From Mya arenaria (taxonomy: Eukaryota > Mollusca > Bivalvia > Myida > Myidae), in NCBI RefSeq assembly GCF_026914265.1, contig NC_069130.1, positions 75,871,070-75,935,069 on the forward strand: a stretch of DNA of 64,000 nucleotides, written 5' to 3'. Positions 36,801 through 49,400 of this stretch are shown piece after piece (position 1 is the first letter of the stretch; every line of letters starts with the position of its first letter). The notes below the pieces were generated by a model, which saw only the letters and a list, made by a program, of their open reading frames with translations, had not been told where the DNA came from and made no database searches. A program made the position numbers and the translations under genes.

Positions 36801-38562
36801 CGGTACTACCACGGCAAAAACGTAAACTACCGTTTTTGAAGTCTTTTGGTAAAAAATCATTTTTTGAATGCTTTACACAGAAGATTACTTTAGCGCCATT
36901 CCACAATGGTGACAATAACATTTTAACATAAAGCCTAATAAAAAAAAACTACCCACCCTACCTGTTTGACAGTTTTTGAAAAGGATGTTAACCTAACTAA
37001 ACCATATTTTTTGGCTTTGACTGTTGAACTTGTTTCTACCCAAGTGATATTGTACATCCTATAAGCTTACATCACAATATAGGACTTTGAATGCACATTA
37101 TAGTGAATCATTGATTAATAAATTAAACATATTTAGGCTTATTTTAAGTCACCTTAATGCAGTTTAGTCAATATCTGCTTCTATTTCTCTATGCAGTTAT
37201 TCAGTTATTGCTCTAGGGTGACCTAGTTGTTTCTGTTGGACAATGTACATCAACCGGATGCATTTTTCCAGTAAAATGTTCCAAATATACCCAGTACGCT
37301 TAAGACAATGATACTGTTTGCTCAGTGGGACACACCAAAGTAGTGTAGAACTGTTAATAGAAGTGATAACTAATTAATCAATATATACGCTAAGGGTTCA
37401 TGATGATGTTAATAGAAGTGATAACTAATTAATCAATATATACGCTAAGGGTTCATGATGATGTCTCCACAAATGTGATCCCGGCGATTGGTTTTGTTAA
37501 GTGGGTTATTCTGCAGTTCGCAGATGCACGCTGGCAAGTTGAGACTATCACACCAACTTAGGGATAGTAATTCTTTATTTTTGCTGTACTTGTTTAACAA
37601 TTAAATCTGCAGCCGAGTATGTGGTCTTAATTGCTCCATTTCCCTTGCAGGTACTCATGTTCAAAGGCAGTATGTGTCTCCATGTCCTGCACGTTCTTTG
37701 AAGCTTTCAATATACCTGTGTTTTGGCCCATATTAGTCATGTATTTTATCATCTTGTTTGTGATCACCATGAAGAGACAAATAAGGGTAAGTTAAGCCTT
37801 TATTAATCTTCTTTGAATGATAATTCCACTCGAGTAAACATTGCAAAAAGGTTTCTAAATTGCCATTCTTTTAAAGTCAAATTAAAGCAATATTCTGCTC
37901 AAGAAGTCATTGAGATGGATCCCCGTAGCAGGTGTAGGCTGTTGAATCACCAAATTCTTGTTTTATAAGAAGAAGTTGGGGAACATGTCATTTTATTACC
38001 ATGCTGTCCTGATTGGCCTCAACATTGACCTTGTGGTAATGTAAAAATGTCTGACAATCCTGAAACCGCTCAACATTTGACATTACATTGATGCACAGTG
38101 ATTCTTCATGCTGCAATTTACTGTCTTCTAAAGGCTGTTTCCCTATGCGAAAAAGTGTCTATTGTCCCAAACAACACTTTGTGAGCACATTTTTTGAGAA
38201 TGTACTTTTGAAAAAACAACAACAACAATTGAGAAGTTTACAAGAACAGTGTGTGCCTAACAGAAGTAATTTTGATGAACATGATTTTGTATATCCACAA
38301 AGTCAGAGAGTTTCCCTATTTTGAAGGAACAGGCAGTGATCCATTACTCTAGACATTATCTGTTCAATTCTTCACCTTTTTCATTGCAAAATCACAGGCT
38401 TGGAGGTCTTTAAAGTCTGAAAGCACACAAGTAAAGGACTATGTTAATAATTGTTTCCCTTCTTCTTTCCAGCATATGGTTAAACACAGGTACGTTCCAT
38501 GGTCCAAAAGCAAGACCCGCTACAAGGGGAAAGAAGACACAGGGAAAGTGTATGCCAAGTAG
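33879..38562 (+). CDS. RER1: RER1, Golgi-to-ER retrieval receptor
   Basis: Rer1 is a four-pass membrane protein of the early Golgi that recognises polar transmembrane segments and returns unassembled subunits and ER proteins through COPI vesicles. Coding exons: 33879..33944, 35651..35755, 36217..36319, 36649..36727, 37651..37786, 38473..38562, giving 192 residues (human 196). The sequence carries the hallmark blocks [67 protein letters not shown] and KGKEDTGK near the C-terminus. Hydrophobic segments at about 39-52, 58-77, 125-139 and 143-160 fit the family. The start is preceded by an acceptor at 33871, so the 5' UTR is split. Intron 2 uses a GC donor (CTGCAG|GCAAGT) that cannot be replaced in frame by a nearby GT. 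Intron 1 hosts a TIR element and a dispersed repeat. No damage is seen in any exon. Confidence 0.97.
33985..34085 (-). repeat. Dispersed repeat family F, copy 3 (RER1 intron 1)
   Basis: The reverse complement matches the middle of copies 1 and 2: ATAACTACCCGCTTTTGACA, AATAATTTGTACGTGAAGG and ATTTGCCATATCAAAAA. It is truncated at both ends and lies just after the first RER1 coding exon. A plus-strand read-through from the exon into it is not coding. Confidence 0.8.
34325..35517. mobile_element. TIR element with CTATT target duplication (RER1 intron 1)
   Basis: Inverted ends CAGGGCTCTC (34325) and GAGAGCCCTG (ending 35517) are flanked by the 5-bp direct repeat CTATT (34320..34324 and 35518..35522). 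Subterminal hairpins occur: GGGCGAAGT/ACTTCGCCC at the left and CTTCTCCCT/AGGGAGAAG at the right. It is about 1.2 kb with no transposase. A related end lies at 34145 (CCAGGGCTCTCAA). Confidence 0.75.
37353..37462 (+). repeat. Perfect 55-bp tandem duplication (RER1 intron 4)
   Basis: Two identical 55-bp units, 37353..37407 and 37408..37462, each beginning GTTAATAGAAGTGATAACTA. No mismatch is seen, so this is a recent slippage or repair event. Confidence 0.95.
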
Positions 38563-40485
38563 CCGTGGAGACAGTTGTTGTGTATGTGTTGCTGAGTGAA
38601 TGTTATAAACAGTATCTAGAGCCTTAAGAAACTACTTGTAATCTTTTTATGCGTTGTGTCATAACTATGATTGTATTTATAAATGAAAAGAGTCTATTGT
38701 GTATTTTCCCATGTTTGTGGTTAGTTTTTGTTAGCTAGGTTATAAATTGTTTAATTTTTTAATATATTGCCAATTGATATCTGAAGATGAGTGATTAAGA
38801 TTTTCAATAATTTATTTTTATTTATATATTGATGCTACATCAGTATATGTATGTAATATGATGAATGTATGACTGACAGAAATGAAGATTCTAACAGTTG
38901 CAATTCTTTTGTGCACAATCAAGATGTTACAGAATGAGTACACCCATGGCCATAAAAGTGTTGACAAGCCAAATAAGCAATCAGCAGAAAAAGATGTGTT
39001 GTACTTGAACAAGAAATTAAACCCGTGGACAAGCCAAATAGGCAATTAGCAGATAAAAATGTGCAGTACTTGGAAAGGGAATTTACATAATTACTAAACT
39101 GATATTTTTAAGTACATGTATCAGCTATAGTTTATTAGCTCATCGTAAGACAGATGCTTATCCTTCTTTTGTGATATTGAGCTAAGTCTGTCTTGCACTG
39201 AGCCATACATTTGTATTTAATGGGGTTGTCTGTTGTAGTAAAATGGCCATGGATTTGTTATTGAGAAGGTATAAATGAAACCACTGAATCTGTTTTAAGA
39301 TACATGTACTTTGTAGAATTTGTCACTGTCCATGTATGTTGAAAAAATATTAGATCATTACTCAAGATGCTTAATAGGAGGGTGAAGCATTTAGTATGTT
39401 AAAGTTTTCCTTGATGTAATTTATAGAAAGTACCTTTAGTAACTTGTATTCTTGTCACACGTTAATTATGTATTTTTGAAAGGAAAACCATCGTTTTATG
39501 TTTTATCTGTTTAAAAATGCAGAATAATAACAGACTCAAGTTCTTTGTTTCTGCAATTTTTGCAGTCAGTGTTGAAATGACCTAGATGAACCTTTTCATT
39601 TTGATAATATTTCATTCAAACATATTTTTTTTTTTTGTATTTATGGTTTTTTAAACTACATTAGCTTGCTTAATCTATTATGATTGTTTGTGTTCTGTTT
39701 TTTATGCAGTAATACCAAGTAGTTCTTTAAAATCAAATGTACTAACAGGCTATGAAAAGAGTATTTAACTGTCTGAGTGAAATAATGTACAAACATGTAG
39801 TACTTACAAATGCTAGTACTAACTGTCTTATCTTTATGATGTAGTGAAACAAGAAATATTCTTTGTAAGTTACGTTTTGTTTATTCTATCCTAATACAGT
39901 ATTTTAACAATTTACAGTAAGTATTTTGGTAGATAAGTTGGATTTGGAATGAGTATTTAGGCAGATAAATAAGGCTTAGAATTTAAATTAAATGTTGTAA
40001 GTAAAAGTAACACCACTTGAAGTAAAATCTTAATGATTGCCCTTAGCACAGGGAGTGTGTATAAATGAATGGCAGTAGTTATATACCTTTAAACAACCTG
40101 GAAAGTTGAATTTCTGATGCTGTTAACATTGCTGTTATTCAACATTCTAAACATCCAGGGTAATGATGTCTATTGCTTGTTTCATGTTTTGATATTTGTT
40201 AAAAATAAAAGGTGATTTGAAAGATATGTAGATTCTGAAGCATTGATAACATTAAGAAAATCACCATGTATTAATATCAAAGAATGTAATGCTTTGAGAA
40301 ATCATAATTGCTAAGATGTGTGTGTAACTCATGCATGAATGCCTTCTGTATTTATTTTGATAAGAAATGTGCATGTTAATTGAAGTTTTATATTTGTAAA
40401 TGTAAATATATATCATGAACATGACTGATCTGTTCATGTGAAACTACCCTTGTTTTATAATAAACGTTGGGAAGTGACTATTTTG
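38563..40485 (+). other. RER1: RER1 3' UTR
   Basis: About 1.9 kb of AT-rich sequence with no open frame on the coding strand. AATAAA occurs at 40204..40209 and at 40459..40464; the latter is followed by a TG/T-rich stretch and is the better end. Shorter isoforms are possible. Confidence 0.6.
40459..40464 (+). terminator. RER1: Candidate RER1 polyadenylation signal
   Basis: AATAAA in the context TTTTATAATAAACGTTGG, followed about 20-40 bases later by T/G-rich sequence (ATTTTGAATGTTTT). An alternative lies at 40204. Confidence 0.5.
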
Positions 40486-40860
40486 AATGTTTTTACATGT
40501 CATATGTGCCCTTTCTTTTTGCAAAATGACAAGAATGGAGGTGGAGAAGGATGGTTGAGCTTAGAAATGACAAGATTGAACTCATTTAAAAAAAACTGAA
40601 TATGCAGTGATTTCTAAATGGTTTAATTATATTGATGTTGCTTTTGCAAACTTAAAAATGGTTTTGTTGCTCTGTTTCATAGAGAGATTCTGATGTTGAT
40701 ATAAGAAAAACTTACACTTGTAGATAACATGAAGTCAAAATATCTGTGACAAACAAGTAAATAAATAGTACTGTAGGTGAAGAATATGATCCAAAGTTAA
40801 TAACACCAGATACTTTTGCAAGTAAATGTATTGTAAATTGAATATGATGCAGTTTAATTT

Positions 40861-40928
40861 ACAAGCCATATGTGACACAAATTTTCGAGCCGTATGTGAC
40901 ACAAATTTACGAGCCGTATGTGAAACAC
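40861..40928. repeat. 24-bp short tandem repeat, three units
   Basis: Three units of CGAGCCGTATGTGACACAAA plus four bases, with a few substitutions. Confidence 0.85.
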
Positions 40929-40999
40929 GAACACTAAGATAAGCTTTGATATGGAAGATGCTGGGCACATTATTTTGACATACACATTTCTTTTTAGCT

Positions 41000-42075
41000 C
41001 AATTGATTGTCCAATGTCTGTCATCCAGGGTCCAGCTTCAACATTATAAAAAATTCTCTGAAACCCCATTGCCAAGACCCATGATATTCAGTGTGCAACC
41101 TCAGGTATTGGTCCTTTACGAAGATAGGTTCCTTAGTTCTAAAAAGGCCCTTCCTCAGGGGTCACAAGTATTCTATATACCTTTATAGTAAAATCGCTAA
41201 AACTGCCCGGCCAAAACCCTTAATATTTGGAATAATATTTGGAATGCAGCCTCATGTAGTGGTCCTTGACCAAATCTCAGAAACTGCTGGCCAGATTTCA
41301 AAATGATGCTCAATGGTGATATATTGTGTTAGAAAACTGTCTGACGTCAGTCGTCCATCCGTCCTCATTACGACAGCCTCAACATCATACAAAATCCAAA
41401 TAGACCTGTATTCAACTACTCTTAAACATTCTTCATGTTCAATACAATAGGGTTGCCTTTAAATTTAATTGAATCAACCTTTTTTTAGCTAATCAGAGCA
41501 CAAATGCCTTTCGTCCGACTGTCGTCAATATTTTCCTGAAGTAAAAAGGTTCCATCTCTGGTTGCCACTCTGGTTGCTATGGCAACCAAATGGAAAATCT
41601 TAGAAACCACTAGCCACATTTCACAATAAGTATACAGAAATGAGATTGTTCTTTATCATATTCTTTAAAGTTGGTATGTTGAAAACTTGGCCAACTGAGG
41701 GCCAGCAAGTTTTCACTAAATGATTCAATGGAAAACTTAGAAAATCACCTCAGACCTTTTGATATGTAGCATTATGTAGTGGTCCTATACCAAGTTTGTT
41801 CAAATAATGCCCCTGTGGTCAAAGCTGGCTCCATCCCGGGGTCTCCGATTTTATGTTGCTTAATTAAATCTTTCAAAATCATTTTTGAAATTGAGAGAGC
41901 AGTACCCTAGATATTTGTGGTCATATGTGTTTGTGACCTCGTAATTGGTTTTTTTTGTTCAAATTATGTTCCTCGAGTAAAAACTGGTACCGCTTCCCTG
42001 GTCCCAGGTTTTCTGTATACAAAATCTTCATTGAAACTTCATCCTGGATATTTGTTATACATCTTCATGTAGTGG
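41000..42075 (+). repeat. Decayed dispersed repeats
   Basis: Several diverged blocks around phrases like CATGTAGTGGTCCT, CTCAGAAACTGCTGGCC and GGTCAAAGCTGGCTCCATCC. They resemble one another and a type of repeat that is frequent in mollusc genomes. The open frames inside them are not credible genes. Confidence 0.5.
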
Positions 42076-42079
42076 TTAG

Positions 42080-42795
42080 TAGCTACATACATCAATATCA
42101 ACCAATGACAGGCACTTATCAACCAATGATTTTCTTAGCAACCAAAGACTCCAATAGCAACCACTTTCTACCTGAGCAACCAGCGACCTCCTTAATTAGC
42201 AGCCACTTAATTCCTTAACAACCAACGTTCTTCTTGGCAACCATTGACTTACATATTGACCACTTACTTCTTTAGCCACCACTTGCTTCCTTAGCAAATA
42301 CATACATCTATAGCAACCAATGATTTTTTGTAACCTATGACTTCCTTAGCTACTAGTGACTTCCTTAGTTACAAAGATAACATAAACAACTACCTACATC
42401 GATTGCAACCATGACTTGCTTAGCACTATAATTTCCTTAGCATCCAAGTACTTCGTTATCAATCAAGGACTTCCTTACTAATTACCTTCACCCTTTCAAA
42501 CCAAACGGCAAAGACTTTCGTATTAATGACTTACTTAGCAAACTGACTTTCTAAGCAACCAATGATTATCTTAGCAATAACCTTCATCTTGAGCAAACAA
42601 TGACTTCTTTCACCAAAGACTACCTTAACAACCATCGACTACCTAAGAAGCCAACTACTTCTTTTTCAATCTTTTACTTTCTTGGCCACCAATGATTTCC
42701 TTAGCAACCACCCACTTTCTTCCACAGTGACTACTTACATCCATATCAATCAATGACTTCCTTAGTTACCATTGACTTGCATAGCAACGTTTAGC
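42080..42795 (+). repeat. Degenerate CTTCCTTAGCAACCAATGA minisatellite, array 2
   Basis: Same motif as array 1 at 31480..32115, again on the plus strand, with units of roughly 20-30 bp. It leads directly into a truncated SINE at 42800. Confidence 0.75.
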
Positions 42796-42799
42796 TTAG

Positions 42800-42964
42800 A
42801 GTGAGTTTGGTTAGTGGTCACCAAGCCGGACAAGTGGGTTTTCTCTCGATACTCCGGTTTCCCCACAACACAAGACCACACTCTCGCGCAACATCGTGCC
42901 AACGAGCGTGATTAATATATGTTGCAATAGTTTCACAATCGTTGTAAAATTAAATAAGTTTAAA
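42800..42964 (+). mobile_element. tRNA-derived SINE family 2, 5'-truncated copy
   Basis: Matches the body of the full copy at 47741..47968 from GTGGTCACCAAGCCGG through CACAACACAAGACCACAC and CGTGCCAACGAG to the tail CAATCGTTGTAAAAT. The tRNA head is absent, as is usual for incomplete reverse transcription. Confidence 0.88.
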
Positions 42965-43479
42965 CTAACGTTTGGCTTTCATTGCCATACATCCGTTGCC
43001 CCCTGGAAAAACCATCTGACAATGTCTTGACTTCCCAATAAATATGAGTGATTTCCCTTTACAAGGACCAACCTTCTTATCAACCTTCAAATTACTCGGC
43101 TACTGCTTACTACCTATGCAAGCAACATACTTAATATGTATATGCTAAACGATTGGCGGTCGTGACATTGACATTTTTTATAAATGTGTCTTCATTCTTG
43201 TACGATACAGTTTCGCTTTCGGTAGTAATGCTATTCAGTTCAACAGCGCCGTAAATACGTAATTGTACATCAATGTGAATAATGAGCTTGCATATTAATA
43301 ATATTGGAAGTGATTGTCCAATGACACTGAAATACATGGCACATGTTTTGACTCAATTTTGGGACAATTTGTGTCTTGTTGCTGCAACAACGCTCTCAAA
43401 GTATTTTGATTTTATGTAATCGTACAGTTTACCACAAAAATTGAGAAACAGTTGTGGGTTTAACTGTTACTACAGTAGA

Positions 43480-46400
43480 TTACCCAACAAGAACCGAGGC
43501 TACTTGAGCTGCAGCAGTGGCTGAAAAATAAAAACAAAAAAGTTGGCAATTAATTTCCATATTTAAACATACTCGCACAATGCTGCGTCTTTTGTACAAA
43601 GGCTTAATCTTAAATAAACTGAACCTACACTGTAGTGATGTGTTGTGTATATTTGATGTATTTGAATGGCCCAACATCAGAAACAGACTTTTTTTTGGTG
43701 GGTGGCATTAATGGCAAATGGTTACAGTTGAGATAAAACTAATACAAATATGTCCTACGGAATTCGCAGAATCCTTGGTGTAAGCTGCTAGAGCTACAAC
43801 TGACATCGTGCCATTTCCCGCCCTGTGTTGGATCAAGAATGACACAATCCAGTCTGTTGTGGTGAGTGTTGTTGGTCAGCCAGTTGGTGTATGAGACTGG
43901 GTCACCTGAAAGATATTTTGACGAAACACAAGTTAAAGTCAAGCCAGGTCCATAAAGATCTTGCGATTTAGGACTTTTAACAGTGCAAAGTTTGTTTGAA
44001 GAACAAAATTTTATTTGTTATTTAGTTTTGAAGTTCAACATTTGATAATCACAAAGCACACATCTTTTGCAACACGTGAAGTTGTTGATTTGAATTATGT
44101 ATTTTTACGGAAAGAATGTTACCATATTTTTAATCAAAAAGCATTTGCATTTTGGGTTAGTGTCATCGTACAAAGTTTTTTTTGTGTCCAAATATTCAAG
44201 ACTAACAATGTATTGTGACATTTTGGTGATTGCAGCTATTTTAAGAAGGATATCTGCATTGTTGTATGAACTTAACTTATTTATTTTTTTCATTATTTCA
44301 ATGAATATCTTTCTTATTTGAAAAGAGATCATCATGTCGTTCATTGGGCACATTATCGGGCATGTTGACACAAAAACATATCAATATTGTAGACAAACCT
44401 TTTTGAAAAAATGCAAATTATTTTTCAAAATCTGATAAAACCTTCTTTCGTAAAATTTTCTCAACTCCTTATTACCTCAAAACATATAGCTGATGTATGG
44501 TTCACTCCTAAAAAGGATTGTTCTTCAAATTTTCAAACCTTAATAAAACATTCATAATTTTTTTAAACATTTTAATTTTTGGCCTTCCCAATCAACATTT
44601 GCATTGTGGCATGCCCTTAAGAACAGTGAACGAAAACAAACAGAATGATCAAATCTAGCTGACATTAAAAGGCTGACACATAAAGATTTTTTGTACGTTT
44701 CACCATTATTCATTTCATGTTAATAAATTGAAACAACACATATTATACATATTTCATCGTAACGATTTAGGCGATAGCTGGGAGCTTATATTATGACCTC
44801 AATCGTTATGTTTTCATATGGGGTTTTTTTCCAATCAAAATTATAATACTATTGAGATGAAAAAATTGTTAAGATGAATTGATAATATATGAAACTTTTT
44901 GTAAATTATTAAAACATAAACGAAACTTTCCAAAAAATAAAAGCAAAAAATAAATATGTGAGCGACACAAAGGCACAACAAAAACAGAAACTAGGGTAAG
45001 GAACAGTGGAATTAGTATTAACAACCAGAGTGTTGTACTATGCAGCGGCGGATCCAGGCTTTTCTAAATGGGGGGGGGGGGGCACAACTAATTATAAACA
45101 TATCAAACTTTTTTCGAATGCATTATTTGAATCATATAATGACATGGAACTAACATTTGTTTTCACTGTTAATAATGTTTGGCAGATAAATTGAATTAAA
45201 AAGTTATCATTTACTGAGATAAACAAAAAAACAACAAAGATATCTAGCCTTTTGGGGAACCGAACCAGGTTCGACGGATTAACAAGCTCAGTTGTAAACC
45301 ACTAGACCACCTGAGACAAACATATTTATGTTTTAAAATAAGTGCTATATAAACCTACACTACAGTATATTGCACTCAACGATAATGTAGGTACTTTGGA
45401 TGTCATTGTTATAAATTTAAGTTAACTGAAGTAAAAACAACTTGACAACAAATTCCAAAAAGGGTTTCAATTAAATTAGTATGTATTAATTTACAAAGGC
45501 TCTAGCATAATTCAGCGAACTAGACGAGAATAAAGGCCGAAATGGAAAGTTTCAAAGCGGCAATGTTTTGAATTTAATTTTTTGTTAAATGCACGTCATG
45601 CACACACTTGCTTGCTTGTTGGCACACAATGACATTATTAAAAGCAATGACGAACATATAATGTGCACGTGTTAACAGTATAAAACAGCTTATATTTCTG
45701 GTATATTATATATTCTGAAAACAGTAAACTTACGCGTATAACTGCAGCCATATTTGTCTACTTTTGATCAGCTGTCTGTGTAAAATGCGGCGCCGATTTG
45801 TTTTATCGAATGTTCGGGCCCCGATGTCATTTTTCAAAAGACTTTTTCGTTTCGTATACTATATTATACTCGATAATCATGTTGTTTATTTGCTCAAATG
45901 CTTATATAAAATTTAAATTGTGACAAAACAACTTATTTGTACAGTTAAAACAATAAAGATGTGCCCCGAAAAACATTTCTTGACGGCCCGCTTGGGGGGG
46001 GGGGGGAGTGGCCCTATAGGGCTGCCACTGCTATGTTAAGGTCGCACATTAAGATATATAGCGCCACACGATTTTGGTAGTACAAAAGGAGTACTGACCC
46101 GCGGTCCAGTGGAAGTGGCCCTCAGAGTGGCGGTCGTTGAATCCTGTCCAGATGGCTGTGTGGGGACTATGGCGATGTAAGAACGACTGCACGTACTGCT
46201 GCTCTGCTGCATCATTTATATGCACTAGATGTCCGCTGGCTTTTTTACACATAACTTCAGCTTGGCTGAATGTAATTCTCTGGTGAAGTAGTTCGTAGCA
46301 GCTCTTTCCGAATTCACCAACAGTCGTATGGTGCTGATGGGCATATTGGTTCAATCGTCGGGAACATAAACGTATGTTGCCTGGAACGAACCACAGTGCG

Positions 46401-49400
46401 TTTGATGTATGTATCGGGTGCACTCAGTAGTTTTATAATGTTAATTTCAAACGTAATAGGGAGTATGATCTGATTATTTGATGTTGGTGTTGCAGTATGT
46501 TTATCTATTAAAAATACTCGTATTGTAAATATAAACCTTACTAATTACAAAGTTATCCTTTTTTGTGAAAGCTCCTTAAATTATTATAGTTTTGAATGAA
46601 CACAAATAGAAATTTAACCAACCATCGCTGTTAACGGCAACATTTGGTGCTGGAGTTGATGAGGGAGTTTGAAGTGTTGCATCTTGAAGAAAGAGCCAGT
46701 TCAGTAATATATTATTAATGGCGTAACGATATCAATAAATTTAGTGTGACTTTGTGGATTGCAAGTTCCGTCCGAGTCTTTATATGAAAACAAAACTAAC
46801 AAAGACGTTATATTTCAAAACATTCACATTTCGTGCAATTAACAAGCATTGAAAACAATCATTTATTAATGGTATTTGAATGGTGGTATATACAACATGT
46901 TTTATCAACAACAAGATTTAGAATTTTTAATCTCGAACCTCGATCTCACGGCTGCGAAACAGTGGCTCCAGCTCTTTTAGGAGCTGTATATAAGAAAGAG
47001 CCAATGACTCTTCCGAGCTAGAACAAAAGACCGGGCATTATCATAAAACGTAAGAATGACTTGTTATTATATATTACATTTTATGATGATGTCCGTTCTT
47101 TTGCTCTAGCTAGGAAGTGTCATTGGCTCTTTTTTATATACAGCTCCTAAAAGAGCTGGAGCCACTGTTTCGCAGCAATGGATCTGCCACTGAATGAAAC
47201 AGCTGCAGGGAACATTATTTACAACAGCATTAACATAACGTTCTATAGAATACGTAATCATAAACATGCTCATTTGGGCAAATTACCATATTTACAAAAC
47301 AAATCTTTGTAAATATTTGCAAATTACCGTATTCGCAAACATATCCATGTTGGAATTGGCAGTTTATATCCTCCCATTGCCCACTATGAGCGCCCAACTT
47401 TATCGCCACACAGTCCTCAGGGTGACTGGAGTCGGGTTTTGGGCTCTTTCTGCCAGGGAACCAGTGGGTGTAATTTAGAGCATCACCTGTTTAAATGATG
47501 TCGAATGTATTGGGTGGTTATGAATAGGGGGTTAAGAAAGTATGTTGACATTTTGTCGTACTTTAAAACATATTCTTACATTTTGTAAATATTGACAAGA
47601 GTTTTAGATCAGTCTTTGTCATCCCTTGAAGTTCTTTTATTTCAGTATGTATAAATCTTATTTTCTACATTTGTTTATATTTATGTGTATACCTATTTTT
47701 TCAATGGACAAGAAACGTTGTCCGGTTAGCGCAGTGGCTAGTTGTCCGGTTAGCGCAGTGGCTAGCGCACTCGCTTCTCACCTAGGCGTTCCAGGTTCGA
47801 TTCCCGGCTTGGGCGCATGCGAATTTGATTTGTGGTCACCAAGCCGGGCAAGTGGGTTTTACTCAGGGTTCTCCAGTTTCCCCCACAACACAAGACCACA
47901 CCCTCGCGTAAAATCGTGCCAACGAGAGTGATTAACTTGTTTCACAATCGTTGTAAAAATAAATATGTTTAAAGATGCACTCTTACTCCCAAATAAGTTT
48001 ACCACAATTAATAATTTTGTTTTAATATTCCAAAAAGGATTAATAAATGTCGAAAACATTGTTTTTATGAAGGATACCGAGTTTAATTTGAAAGAAATGA
48101 GCATACAACACGGTATGTCTACCTTATGAGACAATAGTACACCACAGTAAATCTTTTAGCATTCACCAATCATTTAATATTTTTGCACTTTCTTCTATTG
48201 TAACACGGTTACAATCTTGTTATCAGTAATTAATATTTTCCATAAATGCATTATTTAGTAAGTGTTTTAAGGTTTATCAGTCAACATTGATGTTTGTTAT
48301 ACATGTGTATGTATTGATTTTGAATAAGAGTGTCACTTTAATAAATGTAAGGGTAACTGCATTGAAATGTTTGGAAATGGTGACAAAACAAGACTTGATC
48401 CAGGTTATGAATAATCAATCACATACTTGTTACTTTTTTTATCAACAAACCTGAGGTCCATTGGAAATGTTCCTCCAGCTGTCGATCATTGAGGCCAATC
48501 CACACGGCATGCCTATGGTACTGGTTCACCACGTCGTATATTTTGTTTTGCTGTTCTTCGTTTTCAATGTGTACCAAGTGTCCGCCCCGGTGATGGCAGT
48601 CATGTTCTGCATTCGTCCAAGTCTTTTGAGTGTGAACCAGCTCGTAACAAGTCTGGTCAATTGTGAATAGTTGCCCGTAGTGTACAATGGCGTGGTGCAA
48701 ATGTTTCGCTTTACAGCCGTACTCCACTGTATTGGTATAATATACAACAGTGAGAATGTAGTTAAGAATAATACCATAAAAACATAAAAATACGAAAACA
48801 TACCATTAACGGCTTCCAGCAATGTGCATATTTTCGCAATTTTTACAGCATATTGAAGAATAAGGTTGCACTTGGGTTTAAATGAAATTCTTCCGATAGA
48901 TAAATTTCACATTCGAACTTATGGATCCAATTTCTTCTTTGAATGTATCTTCAGTAATTGTAGTCTGACACTTGAGGTTTTTTAATACGGCCTAATTATA
49001 ATAAGAATAATTGTTAAACTTTTGAAAAATGTATGAATTTGGACTTTTAGATATCTTCTCAATTAAAACGTGAATATCCAAATTTTATGAAAATAAGTAC
49101 AAATGATGCAAGAAACTGATGGCTGTGTCAGGGAAACTACATCAATATTTTGAATCAGCATTGTGATTTTATTAGAACTAGAAATATATTAACGCGATGA
49201 ATATATGTCAAGATCTTCTCCAATCACAAAAACCATAAACGGTTGATACTGTGAACTTTAAAGATGCAAATGATGCGTCAGAGACATTACAAGAGTTGGT
49301 GATGTTTAAAGCTGCACTCTCACAGATGGGACGTTTTGACAACTTTTTTATTTTTTGTTTTCGAACGAGCCAATGTTTGCGAAAATCCATGGACACCAGT

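Noticed and set aside
43739-43758. Lectin ending by read-through at EFRRTYLY
   Set aside because: A stop follows directly so it is possible, but a very good acceptor at 43520 and the matching phase favour a last exon ending VASVLVG. Transcript data could reverse this.
47741-47815. A functional tRNA gene
   Set aside because: It belongs to a SINE with other copies in the window that share the non-tRNA body, and its head is partly duplicated.
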